Part shown: positions 16,320-26,345 of the stretch, in pieces
How positions within the stretch are numbered: position 1 is the first letter of the stretch
How the letters are laid out: each line of letters starts with the position of its first letter
NCBI RefSeq assembly: GCF_026262505.1
Contig: NC_067208.1
Coordinates: 1,054,001 to 1,118,000 of the forward strand
Origin: Trichomonas vaginalis G3
Lineage: Eukaryota; Parabasalia; Trichomonadida; Trichomonadidae
Length of the DNA stretch: 64,000 nt
Reading direction: 5' to 3'
Program-made: the position numbers and the translations under genes
Notes under the pieces: model-generated
What the model was told of the DNA's origin: nothing
The model's input: the letters and a program-made list of their open reading frames with translations, nothing else
Database searches by the model: none

Positions 16320-19172
16320 CAATACTAACATTTCATTTGGTACTGTCCATTTGAGTTTTCTTAAATATTCATCCCTTCTCAGTTCATTGTCTGCAAAGTA
16401 AGTTTTTATGACATTTTGTAAACTTTCGTTTGCAAGGTCATGTACAATAGGTTCTCTTCCTTCTATCTCCCTAACTTTCTTTCTAAACTCTTCACCAAAT
16501 ATACCATCTCTATGGTTCTGTGTAGTTCTTTGAGATAAATGTTCTAGAACGTCAGGTGTTATATTTCATCAGCCATGTTCATTTCATACTGGTCCAAAAT
16601 ATCTGCATGTTTCATATCTTTCAATGGCATTAAAGCCGCGCTGAAAATACCAGCTATATCTGGTTCACCATTGACTTCCATTGCGTCTACAACTTCTTGG
16701 AATTGTGGTTGTAAGTTTATGAACCACCTATCCGGATTAGCTTTATGACCCCATCTCATTGTAGTTCCATAGTCTGCAGAAACAAAAGTAGGTTTGTTTC
16801 CATCTTGGTTAGGTTCTGAATGAACTTTAAACAATGTTTCATTTCTATATGTTTTGTTGAAATTTAACCTTTTATTTTCACCGAGTTCAGCCAAAGATTG
16901 AACGTTATATGGTCGTAAGTAAAAAGGATTATTGTATTTGCGTACATTTTCTTTCAGTACTTCCATTCTATGCTGAATATTTTCATCTGATGTTGGAGTC
17001 TTTTGTATGTCGGTGAACATTTTTCGATATCCTTCTACTATGTCAGCCGAATTTTTCTTAGACTCTTGGAAAGATTCCATATTCTCCTCATACTCTTGTT
17101 GAGGGTCAAGATTTTTCGGCTGTTCCAAATCTTCATCTAGTTCTGTGAAGTTAGTTTCCAAAGGAGGGACTTGTTCGTTTCCTTCTGGCTCTTCTAGCTG
17201 TTGTTGCTGAACTATTTCTTCCATGTCTGGTTGTATCTGAACTTCTTCCTGTGGAGTTTCTTGTACCTCATCTGCTGGCATTTCATATATTCCGAGACCG
17301 TTTTTAACAAGTTCCCTATTTAAGCCATCCGCATTCATAACCCTTTCTTCTTTCGTTCCGTCTCTATTTTTTACGCGTTTCATGAAGATAGTTGAATTAT
17401 CATTTATCTCTGACACCAAATATCTCGGAGTAAATTCATCCATGTCATTTGGATGATATGCTATTAAATCATATCCCTTAGCGAGCTTGTATTTTCCAGG
17501 TTTGAAATTATATCCCATTTGGTGCTGAACCATAAAGCTAAATAGGTTCGGGTCAGTATTTCCTTCCTTGAACTTTCTAATAGCTTCTTTATATCTGTCA
17601 CTAAAGTCAAGAGTATCTGGGTAACCATAGTCTTCCTTAAGCATTTTTAAGAATTCTTGGTTTCCTTGTTCTCTACTTCTTTTATGTCCTTGCTCTGTTT
17701 GTGGTTGTTGCTGTGCAGTGTTTTGAACTGTTGGTTGTGGTGCAGTGTTTGAACTGTTGGTTGTGGTGCAGTGTTTTGAACTGTTGGTTGTGGTGCAGTG
17801 TTTTGAACTGTTGGTTGTGGTGCAGTGTTTTGAACTGTTGTTGTTGTTGTTGGTTGTTTGTTGGTTTTGGTGCATGCCTGTGTCTGTGTCCATGTGACGA
17901 TGTAAATGTTTTAGGTAGTCCTGGTGCAGGTGCTTCTCTTGGAGGGTTTGGTGGTATATAAGTTCCACTAGCTAGTATATAAGTTCCACCAGCTGGTATA
18001 TAAGTTCCACCAGCTGGCACATATGTTCCATCTGCAGCATAATGTCCTACCTGACTTTTCGTTCTTAAGAAAGCATTTACTAGGTCTGTTTTGGTCTGTT
18101 GTAACTCTTTTTCTTGACTTTCCACAACAGTTGCTCTAACGGCGTCATAGGCACTTTGAACTGCCTGTCTCGTTGCTGCATCTGTTATTTTCGTCATATT
18201 TTGTGCTACTTCTCTTAACTCGTTTGTCGAAACCTTCAGACTTCAGTTTCTTTCCAGATGAGAAGTCGTTCACTAGTTTCACCTTACTATGAAGAGCTTC
18301 GAAGGCGTTCTTAAAGTCAGCATTCATTAAAGCTTCATTTGAACTGTCTTCATCCGCTTGTATTTTTGTCCTTATTGACCCTATAAGTTGGGCTGCTTTA
18401 GCGTTGGCTTGGGCATCTAACCAGTCATTATTAGCTTTTATATATTCTGCGCTTTTCATTGCCTTTTGCATGCTGCGTCGTTATTTTTACTTTCTTGTGC
18501 TAAGTTTTCATACTGTACGGTTTGGTTTTGCAACTGTAAAAGTTTTTCTGCCTTTACATTTGCTTCAACTTCTTTTTTATACTCATCGCTATCCATATAT
18601 GTCTTCAGGGCTTTTTGTTTTATCTCTTCATCTTTCAGTACTTTATATTGAGTAGTATGGTTTTTCAAATTTATAACATCTTGTTCCATTTTTGCTACTT
18701 CTGCTGCTTTTTCTGACACTTTTTTCGCATATTCCTCTGTACTTAGTTCTTTCAGTTGTTCTTCTTTCTTCTTTTTCTCTACGTTTAACTCATTGAGTTT
18801 CTTTGTGTGTCTGTCATATTCTAGTTTCTTTTCGTTTTCACTTATTTGTTTCTGTATGTCTATGTTTGACTTTTTGACATCTGTTATTTGATTTTTGAGT
18901 GAACTCAAATTCATTTGACTTTGAGGGTTATAAGCTGTTCCGTCTGCAGCTCCACCATAGCCTGCCATTTTCGCTAAAAGTGCCGCTCTTAAACCTCCAC
19001 TCTGTGCACCTATAACTCGGTTTAAAAGCATAGGGTTGCTTGACATTTGTTGCAACATAGTGGGGTCATTCATAATTTGTTGTTGCAACTGTTGTTGTGG
19101 TGTTAGTTTTACTATTGGATGTTTCAATGCTCCCTTCCTCTTACGTATATTCTTACGTAGCTTACGTGGCAT
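16320..19172 (-). pseudogene. Long coiled-coil protein gene, broken
   Basis: About 950 codons. It starts MPRKLRKNIRKRKGALKHPI, a very basic head, and continues with a Gln-rich stretch. A ~250-residue coiled coil full of Lys and Glu follows, then a Pro/Gly-rich spacer with repeats of ~10 residues (QFKTLHHNQ-type and QPTVQNTA-type, depending on frame). A folded C-terminal third contains RWGHKANPDRWFINLQPQF. Relatives: 32129-34852 (C, broken) and 43370-44379 (B, front part only). It is a fossil with several breaks. An initiator-like TCACTTA stands four bases before ATG (19176-19182, leftward). Role unknown; the size and layout suggest an internal virion or scaffold protein. Confidence 0.65.
17701..18020. 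repeat. In-gene short tandem repeats
   Basis: Inside the coiled-coil gene lie about four copies of a ~30-bp unit (GTTGGTTGTGGTGCAGTGTT, 17701-17850) and three copies of a 21-bp unit (TATATAAGTTCCACCAGCTG, 17955-18015). Copy number differs from the relative in element C, as expected for slippage. Confidence 0.8.
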
Positions 19173-19642
19173 TTTAAGTGAAGTAAAAAACGGTTTTTGA
19201 CAGATGTTTATATGACACTTTTTGTTCAGCACAAAAAACTACTCGGTCAAAGTGTTGTCAGTTTTGTAAAATAACCGTCCTATCTCATTCTATAAGGGGG
19301 AAAGTCTTCTCAAAGTATACTTCCTTGGAACGCCTGTAACTTTTCCTGTAGCGACGATAGACCCTTACTTGTCCGGACAAAGTTATACTATTTTGGGTGC
19401 TCTACAAAAAAGTCAACAGCGACGACTCTCAAAAACCGTTGTGTAAAAAGTTTTACCGTTGGACAAAAAAGTATATATAGAAAACAAAAAACGTTTATAG
19501 TTCATTCAATATTTGAGATGGAACGGTTTGCCAACGGTAACTATTAAATAAAATAAAAAAATAGAGGGGGTCTCCGTTGGTAAAAACCGTTTATTTTAAA
19601 CTTTTCTATGAGTAGTCCGAAAAAAACAGTTTATTTTTCATA
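19173..19642. promoter_or_regulatory. Divergent control region with repeated AACCGTT words
   Basis: The 470-bp spacer between the leftward coiled-coil gene and the rightward terminal gene. It is almost unchanged in element B (44380-44848). It contains about eight AACCGTT/AACGGTT-like words, including AACGGTTTGCCAACGGTAAC near 19521 and CCGTTGGTAAAAACCGTTTA near 19574, which resemble Myb recognition elements. It also has a TATATATAG stretch near 19472. Initiator-like TCACTTA and TCATAA words lie at its two ends. Binding by Myb factors is inference. Confidence 0.5.
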
Positions 19643-20872
19643 ATGGAAGGAAGAAAAAGTGTCGCAAACAATTCGTCGACTACCTCTGCAGTTAAAGTTC
19701 CTACAACTTATGTCTCACCATTCTCAAAACCCTTACGACCTCCTATAATACCAAAGCAACTTCCTCATACAATTCAAGACAATTTGTTGGACAATATGCA
19801 TTTGCACAAAGAAACAGCTCAGCCAACAGGTCAGGCAACAACAACTATCGGAACAGAAGCATTTTCAGAAGAAGTTCATACCAATCAGACTCCAATCGAA
19901 CATACAGAAACACAACCACCCGAAAATACAGAAACACATCCAATCGAACATACAGAAACACATTCTGCAATGACCACTAGGTCGCAAACACGCTATCTCG
20001 CCTTTAGCAAACAATTTAAGTCTCAAATTCAAGACACACAAGATAGCGACACTCCTCTTTCAGAGAAAGTTCGTAGAAAATACGCAAAGAAAAGGTTAGA
20101 ATTGTTAGATAAGTTAAATGAACAGTGGGGTTCAGAAGACAATCGAGATTATAACGAGATGTTTCAAGCTGTCATGGATGCCATTCAGCCTCTTGAAAAC
20201 GAAATCAAAGACCCTGGCGTACTTGTTGACATGTTTGCTTCATATTTACCCGTTACTGCCAATCTCATAGCGTTGCAAGCTATTGACCAGTTCATTCACT
20301 TGTTTCCAAAGAACTTGCAGAAGCATTTACAAGAAGTTAAAATTGCTGAATTTGTCCGTTTATATCCAAATTCATACAATTATTTGGAAGAATTGAATGA
20401 ACATGGTGAAAGGTCCTTTTACGTATACTTTTTTACTAAACCAGGACAGTCAAAACGGTTATATTGTATACAACCTTTACCAGAATTTCAAGACAATTTC
20501 CACGTTATAACAACTGTTGCTTTAGATATTCCTGCCAGAGTTCCATATGGAGGAACAGTAACTATCTCAAGCTTTCCCAAGGGCTATAAAGGAAAGCCTC
20601 TCACAATTGCAAAATTCACACACAGCAGTTGCCAATTTGTTCAAGATGTCGAGTTCCATTTCCTCAACAATACGACTTTCATCATAGAGACTCCTCAAGA
20701 AGGTATATACAAAGTTTTCATCGCAGGATTTGTTGCTCCCAATGGCGAAGAAGAAGTCGAAGAAATCCTCACCTCAAAGAGCGAAGAAGAAGAAGTCGAA
20801 GAAATCCTCACCTCAGAGAGTGAAGAAGAAGAAAATTTCCAAGACATTCAAGATTCAGAATATACCGAATAA
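19643..20872 (+). CDS. Terminal accessory protein, paralogue of the gene at 44849
   Basis: A 409-residue protein, open and apparently whole. Residues 1-115 are disordered (Thr/Pro/His/Glu with repeats of HTETHPIE type). A folded domain spans ~150-350, with LVDMFASYLPVTANLIALQAIDQFI, then FHVITTVALDIPARVPYGG and AKFTHSSCQFVQDVEF. The tail is acidic with a duplicated EEEVEEILTS unit. The gene at 44849 in B shares the domain (SLQAIDEFI, HIITTAALDIPERIPDGE, CNFTHSSRQFYQNLEF) but differs throughout, although the DNA upstream of the two genes is nearly the same. No known family. It is the last gene before the element end. Confidence 0.7.
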   Translation: MEGRKSVANNSSTTSAVKVPTTYVSPFSKPLRPPIIPKQLPHTIQDNLLDNMHLHKETAQPTGQATTTIGTEAFSEEVHTNQTPIEHTETQPPENTETHPIEHTETHSAMTTRSQTRYLAFSKQFKSQIQDTQDSDTPLSEKVRRKYAKKRLELLDKLNEQWGSEDNRDYNEMFQAVMDAIQPLENEIKDPGVLVDMFASYLPVTANLIALQAIDQFIHLFPKNLQKHLQEVKIAEFVRLYPNSYNYLEELNEHGERSFYVYFFTKPGQSKRLYCIQPLPEFQDNFHVITTVALDIPARVPYGGTVTISSFPKGYKGKPLTIAKFTHSSCQFVQDVEFHFLNNTTFIIETPQEGIYKVFIAGFVAPNGEEEVEEILTSKSEEEEVEEILTSESEEEENFQDIQDSEYTE

Positions 20873-20966
20873 AAAAAAAACAATTTAAGACTAAAAATTT
20901 AATTTTATTATAATATTTTTATTTTTTTCATCTGGTCTTTGTATCATTCCTCCTCTAGTTTCTCCG

Positions 20967-21020
20967 GGGCTAGAGGGCACGAAGTGCCTGGAAGCCCCAC
21001 TACCTTTTTTTTTTTTTTTT
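20967..21020. repeat. Right terminus of element A: GC hairpin plus T tract
   Basis: The order is GGCAC-GAA-GTGCC (20976-20988), CTGGAAGCCCCACTACC, then 16 T. The same order, or its reverse complement, closes element B on both sides (42655-42725, 46041-46100) and opens element C (31438-31519), so this is the family terminus. Confidence 0.85.
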
Positions 21021-21091
21021 AAATAATAAAAATATAGACTCTTTACTAGAAGATTCCAAATCTAAAAAAGAAATTGAGGAAATAAGTCAAA

Positions 21092-21964
21092 TCATGGTAT
21101 ATTTACTGGAATGATTGGTGATAAAACAGTCGATGATAAATCCGGGAAGTTTGGTTCTGGCTTTTTGATTTTATTATATAATTTGAACAAAGCACATAAA
21201 AGAAGAAGTGTAAGTTGAAAAGCACCTTCTGCAAAACTTGCAAGATATGTGGACCAGCCTTCTTTAAGAACGACAGCCATATAAATGCCATTCATAATTT
21301 CTGTAGGACCTAATATTTCGAGCATTAGAAGTGATAAAGATCCATTATCTCTGATCTTAATTGTTACTATAAACTGTGGGACGTATTGAATGAATACAAG
21401 TAGTGTGGAAACAAATCCGCAAACCTGACCATAGTAGTTGATGAACGCACACTCGAAACTATTAACTATTCCAACTATTAACCATACCATGAGCATTGTG
21501 ATGACTATTGTAATGTTTAATATAACTAAGCCGTTATTTATCAATTTTGATATGAATTTCTTTGAAGGTGTATTGAATTTATTGTGCTCTCTATCATCAT
21601 AGTGTAGCATCATGAACACTGTCGGCATAAAGCTTATCCATTGTCCAATAAACTCCACAAAAACGATTAATGTTGGAAATGTTTCAGAAAAGTCATGCTG
21701 GAAAATTCCAACTAGTTCATGGTAATTCAAACACAAAAAGTTTTGAACAAGTAGCCACATACTAATATGGTCGGCAAAAGTAAATAGAGGTGATAACCCG
21801 AAGTTCGTTCTATTTTTGTAGACTTCGTATGGCTCTGGTGTAATCGCAATTATTGAGACAAAAGCGAATGCGGCTCCAATTATTGTCCAAATTAGCTTTG
21901 GACTAGCATAGGCATTCATATAGTCCATGAATCCTGTATATATTTCTTCGAATCGATAATCCAT
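21092..21964 (-). CDS. PQ-loop repeat multispanning membrane protein
   Basis: A 290-residue protein with about seven hydrophobic segments (the first near 25-42, the last near 252-267). Two PQ-loop-like motifs sit where the family has them: ITPEPYEVYKNRTNFGLSPL at ~40-60 and QYVPQFIVTIKIRDNGSLSL at ~195-215, the second with the canonical Pro-Gln. PQ-loop proteins (cystinosin, SWEET/KDELR-type fold, lysosomal amino-acid exporters) carry small solutes across membranes. The substrate here cannot be read. The first motif has Pro-Glu-Pro in place of Pro-Gln. An intron-free host gene, intact, in the island between elements A and the 5.6 kb insertion. Confidence 0.8.
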   Translation of the reverse strand: MDYRFEEIYTGFMDYMNAYASPKLIWTIIGAAFAFVSIIAITPEPYEVYKNRTNFGLSPLFTFADHISMWLLVQNFLCLNYHELVGIFQHDFSETFPTLIVFVEFIGQWISFMPTVFMMLHYDDREHNKFNTPSKKFISKLINNGLVILNITIVITMLMVWLIVGIVNSFECAFINYYGQVCGFVSTLLVFIQYVPQFIVTIKIRDNGSLSLLMLEILGPTEIMNGIYMAVVLKEGWSTYLASFAEGAFQLTLLLLCALFKLYNKIKKPEPNFPDLSSTVLSPIIPVNIP

Positions 21965-22457
21965 CTCTGTACTTCAGTTTGAAAAACGAATAACAGCGAA
22001 TATTCGCGAATGTCAAATTTTCAGTAGAAAAAATCAACAAGATAAAATTTGAGAGCGATAACTCTTCGAAAAATTGAGAATATTATTGTCGATATTATTT
22101 GAACTTATATAAACGATACGGTAGCAATTTTCGAACCTTTCAAAGCACATTTCGCAAAAAATTCTGAATGATAAGGTTTTTTTCAAGTCTCATTTTGTCG
22201 ATTCATCGCATGCAAAATGATGCATATATGTCGTTTTTAAATATAACCGGTTTCACCTTTCACATCATGGATAAATTTCGAAAAAATTACTTCAAAAACC
22301 ACTAGAAATCTGCCGAAACTTTTGCTAATGAAAGCATATTATGAATTAATTGTCATCAAGCTAATTTCTTTTAAGAAAAATTCATATGATTCCATATATT
22401 TATATAATGTTGGAAGAATCATAATATTATAGCTTATATTGATAATAATATGTTTAC
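21965..22457. other. AT-rich intergenic region
   Basis: Between two leftward host genes. I see no gene. It contains an inverted CGAATATTCGCG-like word just upstream of the PQ-loop gene and A/T runs towards the end of the glycine-rich gene. Confidence 0.6.
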
Positions 22458-23576
22458 TTAACATATTAAAATAAAATATCCAAGTAGATAATTCATGATA
22501 TAGGGCCTCAATAGACAACTATTAATAAAGCCATATCGAAGAAAAGTAATTATTAGCCGTCCATTTCCTTGCCATATTCCTGGAGCATGCTGAACCTCAG
22601 AAAACAAATATTCGGAGTTTTTATTAAAATTATATTTCCTTGTAACTTTATTCTCATAAAACTCATCACGAGATTCAATATCACCAGGAGGTATATAAGC
22701 ACTCTTAGTCAAAACCCAAGAACTTCCGCCTCCACAGCCGCCGTTACCATGAATACTCGAAAAACCACCGAACCAGCCACCACCAGCTCCGCATTCATCT
22801 AGGCCATTGACTGGGTTTCGAACTCCTTGAGGATTTTTAGAAGTTCCTACAGGTGCAGCTTCTCCGCTGCCAAATGTAAATCCGAAAGATGAATTTGCGA
22901 GATAACGACCCTCATAAACTTTGTTAGTCCACCATCCTTGAGCGACAAGACCACCGCCAGAACCACCTCTAGAATCCCAATCTTTATAGTCATCAGCCCC
23001 TCCACCACCGCCGCACACGATCACGCGATGGTAAAGGGTATTTTCCAAAAATTTGACAGAAGTTTGGCCGCCACCACTTGCTGACCCACCAGAATAGCCT
23101 GCCGAACTTCCGCCACCGCCATATCCACCAGGAACCATGTTAGCCTTTATGAAGCTGCCTTTAATGGTTGGCAAATTTGGAATTGCAATATATTTCCCAC
23201 TACCGCCAATAGTGGCATATATTTGCAAAAAATGCTTGATGTTAACCAAGCCGCTAACATAGCCACCGGCTCCTCCGGAATCAAGATTTGGACGGCATTT
23301 TGTATTCCCATTAAAAAGTTTTACGAAGTTCTCATCCATACATACACCATTTTCATAATGATGTGTCGAGACTTCGCCAGTATAACTCCCTCCTGATGCT
23401 CCATACAATTCGAATTTATAGAAGCCAGGAGACAGGCGAATGAAATAATCAGTGCATAAGGAAGAATCATCGCAAGGATAATCAAAAGTGTATTTATTTT
23501 CTTCAATCGAGACAGGAAGCGGTGATTTGATTCTGATATTAGTTTTATTGGCATCATACAATGAATATCTGATCAT
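22458..23576 (-). CDS. Glycine-rich protein of the T. vaginalis ALK/LTK-like type
   Basis: A 372-residue protein. After ~50 residues comes LSPGFYKFELYGASGGSYTG, opening a domain with many Gly clusters (GGYGGGGSSAGYSGGSASGG, VIVCGGGGGADD, GGSGGGLVAQG, GAGGGWFGG, NGGCGGGSSW) separated by aromatic strand segments, and closing with GIWQGNGRLIITF. This is the layout of the glycine-rich extracellular domain of ALK/LTK receptors, which is expanded in T. vaginalis as stand-alone or surface proteins (established for the family). No signal peptide is visible at the start and no kinase follows. The end is mildly hydrophobic (YLLGYFILIC), possibly a membrane anchor. Confidence 0.7.
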   Translation of the reverse strand: MIRYSLYDANKTNIRIKSPLPVSIEENKYTFDYPCDDSSLCTDYFIRLSPGFYKFELYGASGGSYTGEVSTHHYENGVCMDENFVKLFNGNTKCRPNLDSGGAGGYVSGLVNIKHFLQIYATIGGSGKYIAIPNLPTIKGSFIKANMVPGGYGGGGSSAGYSGGSASGGGQTSVKFLENTLYHRVIVCGGGGGADDYKDWDSRGGSGGGLVAQGWWTNKVYEGRYLANSSFGFTFGSGEAAPVGTSKNPQGVRNPVNGLDECGAGGGWFGGFSSIHGNGGCGGGSSWVLTKSAYIPPGDIESRDEFYENKVTRKYNFNKNSEYLFSEVQHAPGIWQGNGRLIITFLRYGFINSCLLRPYIMNYLLGYFILIC

Positions 23577-24031
23577 TTGCTGCAGATGCTAATAAAGTTA
23601 ATATCATTTGTTCGATTATTCTATCGGATTCTGAGTATTGAGGCTCAAATATTACTCATCATGAAATTTCATATTTTCGATACTATTCCTTTAGAACTAG
23701 CCTTTAATGCATATATTAAATAAACAATAATCCAGTTGTTCTTATCTCTTATTTTATTCATTATCTAAATCAGCCTTTGTGGCCAATTAATAAGACAGAT
23801 AGAAATAGCAGCATTATTTATATATTAAGGAAAGATATCATGCATTGTTACCATACCAAATAAATTTATTGGATTGAAACCAAAAAGGCTAGCATATTGC
23901 CAGCTGTGATTCACTCACTGATAGTCTAGATCTTTAACTAAAAAATACCAAAGTGTGGGAAGAAAAGACTCAAAATTTCTTCCACACTCAGCAAGATTTT
24001 GAAGGATTATTTATACGTTTAATTATCAATT
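23577..24031. other. Divergent intergenic region of host genes
   Basis: 455 bp between the leftward glycine-rich gene and the rightward HD gene. It must hold both promoters, but I see no perfect TCAYTWW initiator close to either ATG; TCAATTATG precedes the HD gene. No gene is seen. Confidence 0.5.
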
Positions 24032-25306
24032 ATGAGTGCAAGAACTCATTCACCACAGGATCAAATATACGGTCCATTAAATATCCCATCATATTGCTGG
24101 CCTATTATCGATACACCTGAATATCAGAGATTAAGATATGTTGCACAGCTTGGTCCAGTTCAATACGTTTTTCCAAGTGCAAACCATTCAAGATTTGAGC
24201 ATTGCTTAGGATGTGCTCATCTTGCATCAACATTAATGGAACATTTCGAACAAACCCAGCCAGAACTTAATATTAAGCCCGAATACAAACAAATTGTTGT
24301 TATTGCTTCTCTTTGCCATGATTTAGGTCATGGCCCTTACAGTCATTTATTTGACGAGATCGTTCGCCCGTCATGCCCTACATGGGATCATGAAGAAATG
24401 GGAGGTGAAATTTTACGTTATATTGTCAAGACATATAATGTAGGAATACCATCTGATATAATTGAGGCTGCCTGTGCTGCTATCAAGGGCGAAGAATATG
24501 GTGATTATCCAAAATGGTTATTCCATATCATCGCTGACAAGAAGTTTGACATTGATATTGACAAGTTTGACTACCTTGCACGCGATATGAATAGAACTCT
24601 TCATATTTCTAAGTTCGAATACGACAGATTAATCGTTAATTGCAGAATTACTCAAGGCAAACTCTCCTGGAGACTATCCGAAATACCTACAATCGAGCGC
24701 TTATTCTTTAATAGAAATGATATGCATAATCGTGTTTACAAGCATCGTGTTGCACTTTCTATCGGTGCCATGATTGAAAATATGTTCCAGTACATCAACG
24801 AGCACCTCAACTTTGCAGAGCTCATCAAAGATCCTAAAGAATACTGTAAATACGATGACAGAATCATTTTCCTTGCTGAATTAGGTCAATTTGGACCAGA
24901 AGCCCAAAAGATAGCCATGGATATCCGCTACCGTAGACTTTATAAATGTGTTGGCGAGCTTCGTGTCAGACCTGGAAACGTTCAAGGCGAAACATATTCT
25001 CAATTACCTCCTTCTAAGATTGGAGATGATATTGCAGCTACAATGAACTTAGATTCGTCGATTTTCAAGGTCATTCCTCTCAAGTTTAGGTATGGAATTA
25101 GCAAGAACAAGCATCCATTGCTTGAAGTTCCATTTTGGAAACCTGGTTGCGAAGAAATTATTAATTTACAGCCAGAAGATATCAGTGCCATTGTTCCTGC
25201 TTACTTTGCTGAAACAGCTATGAGAGTATTCATTACAGATTCTTCTCAGTTATCAGTTGCAAAGCAGGCATTCGAGAAATGGTTAACAACTTCTCCATTC
25301 TTCTAA
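24032..25306 (+). CDS. HD-domain dNTP triphosphohydrolase-like protein (SAMHD1 family)
   Basis: A 424-residue protein. The HD metal site is complete in sequence: HSRFEHCLGCAHLA (first His, ~57), SLCHDLGHGPYSHLFD (the His-Asp pair, ~93) and DIDIDKFDYLARD (last Asp, ~178). The front (QDQIYGPLNIP, TPEYQRLRYVAQLGPVQYVF) matches the conserved start of SAMHD1/dGTPase-like enzymes. Family members hydrolyse dNTPs to nucleoside and triphosphate; some have other nucleotide substrates. It lacks the SAM domain of animal SAMHD1, as most protist and bacterial members do. An intact single-exon host gene, beside several DNA elements whose replication depends on dNTPs, though any link is speculation. Confidence 0.88.
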   Translation: MSARTHSPQDQIYGPLNIPSYCWPIIDTPEYQRLRYVAQLGPVQYVFPSANHSRFEHCLGCAHLASTLMEHFEQTQPELNIKPEYKQIVVIASLCHDLGHGPYSHLFDEIVRPSCPTWDHEEMGGEILRYIVKTYNVGIPSDIIEAACAAIKGEEYGDYPKWLFHIIADKKFDIDIDKFDYLARDMNRTLHISKFEYDRLIVNCRITQGKLSWRLSEIPTIERLFFNRNDMHNRVYKHRVALSIGAMIENMFQYINEHLNFAELIKDPKEYCKYDDRIIFLAELGQFGPEAQKIAMDIRYRRLYKCVGELRVRPGNVQGETYSQLPPSKIGDDIAATMNLDSSIFKVIPLKFRYGISKNKHPLLEVPFWKPGCEEIINLQPEDISAIVPAYFAETAMRVFITDSSQLSVAKQAFEKWLTTSPFF

Positions 25307-25582
25307 TTTTTATATTGTAAATTATAAATAAAGTTTATATATAGGGTATTCATAGACAAAGCTATTAAACATGCTTGATCTTCATCATCATGGAGAGTTC
25401 TATCATTTTGTATGAGGATGAATTGCTTCCATTAAAGTATGGAAATTATTATAATGAAATTTTTCTCATAAATTTAATCAACTTTATTCATAATAATTAC
25501 TTAAGTTCTTATGGTGATTTAACAATTTATAGAGGACTAACGTCAGACTTTCTGAGAAGATAACTTTTTATTATATTTAGAT
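25307..25582. other. Intergenic region with a small open frame
   Basis: After the HD gene. A 57-codon frame begins MESSIILYEDELLPLKYGN at 25390 and stops at 25563. It is AT-rich with no family match I can make; it may be a remnant of the N-terminal part of an ankyrin-type gene or chance. Confidence 0.3.
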
Positions 25583-25702
25583 TTATTTGGCACCTATAGA
25601 CATTAGATAATTTCTTACATTAGGTTTTGCAAGGGCGAGTGCAGTACTTCCATTATTATCCCTTGCATTTTTGTTAGTTCCAGCAGAAATATATGCAGGC
25701 GC
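25583..25702 (-). pseudogene. 3' end of an ankyrin-repeat gene
   Basis: Leftward frame reading SAGTNKNARDNNGSTALALA followed by KPNVRNYLMSIGAK and stop. This is the last ankyrin repeat plus tail typical of the very large T. vaginalis ankyrin family. Upstream the frame ends at the border of the 5.56 kb insertion, and the matching upstream part is not found on the other side of that element, so only this scrap remains. Confidence 0.65.
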
Positions 25703-25712
25703 AATTAACTAG

Positions 25713-25759
25713 TATCGTGCTGAACCGTTGGGAAAAATTGAATACCCGAGGTTCAGCAT
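25713..25759 (+). repeat. Left terminal inverted repeat
   Basis: Contains GTGCTGAACCGTTGGG, then ATTGAATACCC and TTCAGCAT with short variable spacers. The same three blocks in the same order occur in reverse complement at 31222-31270. Confidence 0.8.
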
Positions 25760-26345
25760 ACATATAAAAATGAAAGACTTAGAGCCTAGGGTTAAGCAGG
25801 AAGATAGAGGATACATATGAGATTATCCTCAGTAACTCTCAGGCAAATCTGAGTTTTTGGTCAGATATATAAGATTATTGTGAACGAAAAATTATCTAAT
25901 ATAGACCTAATTGTCATGTGCGCATATAAACATATGTATATATTATATGTTTCTTGTGTTATTATAGGTTAAATCCATAGTTTGATATGTGAGATAAATT
26001 ATATCTTAACACAGAAATCGTTTTTTTATATTATCACAGTAGATATGAGGGGTACTATATGAGTTATAATATATATTATTAGGAATAAGTATATAGGTCC
26101 AAAATAATGGGAATGCATAATTTATGGCGAACTCAAAACATTTATTTTTATATTATGAGGTTATGAAATTGTTTTATTCATATATTATATGTGCTCTGTG
26201 CTATTGAAATGTGCTTAAAATGATTCTGCACGCGCAATCACAAAGCAAAACTTCGTAGCGAGCAACAGTTTGTGCAAGGACAGGGAATTTATATTTTTAT
26301 CCTTACATAAACTTATAGTGTGGTTAAAATGTTCGGTTTGCTCTC

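Larger units (their letters stand above)
1..21020. mobile_element. Maverick/Polinton element A (left end outside window)
   Basis: A large virus-like DNA element of the Polinton/Maverick class. Seen: retroviral-type integrase, A32/FtsK-type packaging ATPase, SF3 helicase, double-jelly-roll capsid gene, penton-like gene and accessory nucleases in about 21 kb, closed on the right by a GC hairpin and a T tract at 20967-21020. Its right third is closely related to elements B and C in this window, which suggests recent activity of the family. It is a fossil with roughly a dozen breaks, concentrated in the helicase, capsid and coiled-coil genes; many accessory genes are open. Whether the left end is intact cannot be seen. 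Confidence 0.9.
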
